Of a stretch of DNA of 8,013 nt, positions 5,824 to 8,013 are shown piece by piece (within the stretch, counting starts at the first letter, position 1; every line of letters starts with the position of its first letter). The position numbers and the translations under genes are program-made. This DNA comes from an uncultured Eubacteriales bacterium (GTDB lineage: Bacteria; Bacillota; Clostridia; Monoglobales; Monoglobaceae): positions 1-8,013 of the forward strand of contig URZD01000100.1 of assembly GCA_900552305.1 (NCBI GenBank), in the 5' to 3' direction. The notes beneath the pieces are model-generated. The model saw only the letters and a program-made list of their open reading frames with translations, was not told the DNA's origin and did no database searches.

Positions 5824-6747
5824 ATGAAACTTTCGCTTGTTGTGCCGTGCTTTAACGAGGAGGAAAATATAACCTCTTCTTTTGACGCCTGCCGCGCCGC
5901 ATTTGATACGCGGGATTTTGATTATGAAATCGTTTTTGTTGATGACGGCAGCGCTGACAAGACATGGAAAATAATATGCGGACTGTGTAAAGGCTCAAAA
6001 AAGGTTAAGGGCATCAGCTTTTCGCGCAACTTCGGCAAGGAGGCTGCGATGTATGCGGGTATAAACGAAAGCCGCGGCGAATACACGGCGACAATAGACG
6101 CGGATATGCAGCAGCGACCGGAATCTGTGGTCAAAATGCTTGAATTTTTGGAAAACAATACGGAGTATGACGCGGTAACGCTTTTTCAGACAAAGCGCTG
6201 CGAGGGCAGATTTATAACGATGTGCAAAAAGTGGTTTTACAGGTCGGCAAACGTATGTTTGGGCGTAAGACTGAAGGCAGGAGCGAGCGATTTTCGTATG
6301 CTGCGCCGCACGGCTGCGGACGCTTTTTTGACCATGCCTGAGCATATGCGTTTTTCAAAGGGAATATTTCCGTGGCTCGGATTTAAAACCTTTTATATGC
6401 CGTATGCCGCAGAGCCGCGCAGCGGCGGAAAAAGTTCGTGGTCGTTTTTCAAGCTGCTGAGATATGCGGCGTCAGGTTTTGTATCGTTTTCGTACCTTCC
6501 GCTGCGGATTATATCCGTCCTCGGCGCGGCTTTGCTGCTTTGCTCGGCTGCGGCGCTTGTGTATATGCTGTTTTCACGCCGCACTCTGGTGTCGGGTGCG
6601 GGACTTGCGTTTTTTGCGTTTCTGATGAGCGGAACACAGCTTGGGGCGCTTGGGATAATCGGCGAGTATATAGCGCAGATTTCGACCGAAAGCAAAAAAC
6701 GTCCGCTCTATATTATCAGAGAACGGGCGGGAGATAAATTGAGTTAG
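5824..6747 (+). CDS. Family 2 glycosyltransferase, polyprenyl-phosphate sugar transferase type (GtrB/DPM1-like)
   Basis: Probably transfers a sugar from a nucleotide donor to undecaprenyl phosphate at the inner face of the membrane, for later use in cell-envelope glycosylation; donor and acceptor are inferred. The 307-aa protein has a GT-A domain with VVPCFNEEENI (6-16), FVDDGSADKTW (38-48), SFSRNFGKEAAMYAGI (65-80), the metal-site stretch IDADMQQRPE (91-100), DFRMLRR (156-162) and RSGGKSSWSF (199-208). Two membrane helices follow at about 225-250 and 258-282, with the family-typical tail GIIGEYIAQI and KRPLYII. The ATG at 5824 was chosen because GAGGT (5812-5816) is 7 nt upstream and the motif starts at once; an upstream in-frame TTG at 5755 would add 23 unconserved residues. 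I found no convincing promoter in the AT-rich 5713-5823. No partner flippase or polymerase lies nearby. Confidence 0.88.
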   Translation: MKLSLVVPCFNEEENITSSFDACRAAFDTRDFDYEIVFVDDGSADKTWKIICGLCKGSKKVKGISFSRNFGKEAAMYAGINESRGEYTATIDADMQQRPESVVKMLEFLENNTEYDAVTLFQTKRCEGRFITMCKKWFYRSANVCLGVRLKAGASDFRMLRRTAADAFLTMPEHMRFSKGIFPWLGFKTFYMPYAAEPRSGGKSSWSFFKLLRYAASGFVSFSYLPLRIISVLGAALLLCSAAALVYMLFSRRTLVSGAGLAFFAFLMSGTQLGALGIIGEYIAQISTESKKRPLYIIRERAGDKLS

Positions 6748-6752
6748 GCTGA

Positions 6753-6781
6753 TTGCGGCTTTGACGCGGTTATTGCCGCAA
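6753..6781. repeat. Inverted repeat just after the glycosyltransferase gene
   Basis: TTGCGGC (6753-6759) is complementary to GCCGCAA (6775-6781) with a 15-nt loop, 6 nt after the glycosyltransferase stop. An alternative tighter hairpin uses GCGG (6766-6769) and CCGC (6776-6779). No T-run follows, so it may only stabilise the mRNA end. Confidence 0.3.
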
Positions 6782-6798
6782 CAATACTGAGTAATAAC

Positions 6799-6827
6799 GT
6801 CCGAAGGTCGGAGTAAGACCTTCGGAC
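6799..6827. terminator. Perfect 11-bp hairpin between convergent genes, likely bidirectional terminator
   Basis: GTCCGAAGGTC (6799-6809) pairs perfectly with GACCTTCGGAC (6817-6827) around a 7-nt loop. It sits between the ends of the glycosyltransferase gene (plus) and eno (minus), as expected for a shared terminator. Neither side has a true T-run: the plus side continues ATTTGAATTATTT, the minus side GTTATTACTC. Termination strength is therefore uncertain. A weaker 6-bp hairpin, GGCTGC (6858-6863) with GCAGCC (6882-6887), overlaps the eno stop codon and is followed on the plus strand by TATTTATTTTT. Confidence 0.5.
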
Positions 6828-6886
6828 ATTTGAATTATTTGGATTATCTTAATAAGCGGCTGCAAAAAACGCGGTTACTTGGCAGC

Positions 6887-8013
6887 CTATTTATTTTTAA
6901 GGTTAAACCATGAGTCCATTCCGTGATATTCCGCAATGTCGCCGAGTTCTTCCTCAATTCGGAGCAGTCGGTTATATTTTGCCGTTCTGTCGGTTCTTGA
7001 CGGCGCGCCGGTTTTTATCTGACCCGCGTTTGTCGCAACCGCAATATCCGCAATCGTTGTATCCTCGGTTTCGCCGCTCCTGTGCGATGTCACGGCGGTA
7101 TAACCGGCACGGTTTGCCGTTTCTATCGCGTCAAGCGTTTCGGTCAGCGTTCCTATCTGATTTACCTTAATCAGAATTGAGTTCGCCACGCCCAGACTTA
7201 TGCCCTTTTTAAGACGCTGAGTGTTTGTTACAAACAAATCGTCGCCAACAAGCTGGATTTTGCCGCCGAGCCGTTTTGTCAGCATATCCCAGCCTTCCCA
7301 GTCCTCCTCGGCCATGCCGTCCTCGATTGAGATAATCGGGTATTTTGATACCCAGCCTGCCCAAAATTCTACCATTTCCTCGGCGGATAACATTCTGTCG
7401 GTTTTCCAGAAATAGTATTTTCCGGCTTCGCCATGTTTTTTTGCTTCCTCGTACATTTCGGTTGACGCGGGGTCAAGCGCAATACGGAAGTCGTCATACG
7501 GCTTGTAGCCTGCGTGTTCTATTGCCTCGACAATCAGCTGCACAGCCTCCTCGTCACTGCCGAGGTTGGGCGCAAAGCCGCCCTCGTCACCGACAGCGGT
7601 GGAGTAGCCTTTTTCCTTCAGCAGCTTTTTAAGAGTATGAAAAACCTCCGAACACCACCGCAGCGCCTCGCGAAACGACTTTGCGCCCACGGGCATTATC
7701 ATAAATTCCTGGCAGCTTATGGAGTTATCGGCGTGCTTGCCGCCGTTTATTATGTTCATCATCGGCACGGGCATTACCTTGGAATTTACGCCGCCGATAT
7801 ACCGGTAAAGGCTTAAACCGAGCGCGGCGGCAGCCGCCTTTGCGCAAGCGAGAGATACGCCGAGCAGCGCGTTTGCTCCGAGTCTGGATTTGTTGGGCGT
7901 TCCGTCAAGCTCTATCAGGGTTTTGTCTATTTTTACCTGGTCAAGCACGTTAAAGCCGAGAAGCGCGTCCGCAATCTCGTTGTTTACGTTCTCGACCGCC
8001 TTTGTTACGCCGT
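6887..8013 (-). CDS. eno: Enolase (phosphopyruvate hydratase), N-terminus beyond window
   Basis: Glycolytic enzyme that interconverts 2-phosphoglycerate and phosphoenolpyruvate, Mg-dependent, cytoplasmic; bacterial enolases can also join the RNA degradosome. The reading frame runs 374 codons to the window edge, starting GVTKAVENVN, so roughly 55-60 N-terminal residues of the usual 430 or so are missing. A GTG codon at 7948 is internal (Val), not the start. Counting from the first visible residue, motifs include VMPVPMMNIINGGKHADN (79-96), GDEGGFAPNLGS (141-152), the metal ligands Asp180 (ALDPAS), Glu230 (SIEDGM) and Asp257 (VGDDLF), catalytic Lys282 (ILIKVNQIG), SHRSGETEDT (309-318) and IKTGAPSRTDR (332-342). 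All active-site residues I can place are present. It is convergent with the glycosyltransferase gene. Its promoter is outside the window. Confidence 0.97.
   Translation of the reverse strand, partial: GVTKAVENVNNEIADALLGFNVLDQVKIDKTLIELDGTPNKSRLGANALLGVSLACAKAAAAALGLSLYRYIGGVNSKVMPVPMMNIINGGKHADNSISCQEFMIMPVGAKSFREALRWCSEVFHTLKKLLKEKGYSTAVGDEGGFAPNLGSDEEAVQLIVEAIEHAGYKPYDDFRIALDPASTEMYEEAKKHGEAGKYYFWKTDRMLSAEEMVEFWAGWVSKYPIISIEDGMAEEDWEGWDMLTKRLGGKIQLVGDDLFVTNTQRLKKGISLGVANSILIKVNQIGTLTETLDAIETANRAGYTAVTSHRSGETEDTTIADIAVATNAGQIKTGAPSRTDRTAKYNRLLRIEEELGDIAEYHGMDSWFNLKNK

Noticed and set aside
7946..7948. GTG at 7948 as the enolase start codon
   Set aside because: The frame continues upstream to the window end with enolase-like sequence (GVTKAVENVNNEIADALLGF), so the codon is an internal valine.

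Overview
The window looks like chromosomal DNA from a low-to-mid GC Gram-positive bacterium, most likely an uncultured Clostridia (Oscillospirales or Eubacteriales type). This rests on strong GGAGG-type ribosome binding sites, perfect TTGACA/TATAAT promoters, a TTG start, a short PUA-less ProB, and a LysC with a Bacillus-type internal start. It is inference from sequence style, not a phylogeny. Everything recognised is housekeeping metabolism. I see no mobile element, CRISPR array, tRNA, rRNA or defence/toxin gene, and no candidate for a wholly new system. The more interesting signals are regulatory or architectural.

Layout: (1) positions 1-850, minus strand: proB (glutamate 5-kinase, start of proline synthesis), with perhaps the first codons of a downstream gene at the window edge. 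(2) 851-1007: a divergent promoter region in which proB and dusB each have a textbook promoter with a 17-nt spacer, back to back. (3) 1008-1976, plus strand: dusB (tRNA-dihydrouridine synthase). (4) 1977-2329: a 353-nt intergenic region with several inverted repeats, a promoter near 2195-2226 and a roughly 100-nt leader. (5) 2330-5656, plus strand: a compact operon hom-thrB-lysC (homoserine dehydrogenase, homoserine kinase, aspartate kinase). hom and thrB overlap by 1 nt and thrB-lysC are 16 nt apart. A strong intrinsic terminator at 5678-5712 closes the operon. (6) 5824-6747, plus strand: a membrane-anchored family 2 glycosyltransferase of the polyprenyl-phosphate (GtrB/DPM1-like) type. (7) 6748-6886: a convergent intergenic spacer with an 11-bp perfect hairpin. 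(8) 6887-8013, minus strand: enolase, with its N-terminus cut off by the window end.

How the genes fit: LysC phosphorylates aspartate, Hom makes homoserine, and ThrB phosphorylates homoserine for threonine synthesis. The operon therefore holds three of the five aspartate-to-threonine steps; asd and thrC are not in the window. Two features bear on control of this pathway. lysC carries a near-perfect internal ribosome binding site and GTG codon at residue 246, exactly where Bacillus subtilis aspartokinase II starts its separate beta subunit. The C-terminal regulatory domain of Hom is short and lacks the usual ACT ligand-loop motif, so feedback may rest more on LysC than on Hom. proB, dusB, the glycosyltransferase and eno appear to be independent units.
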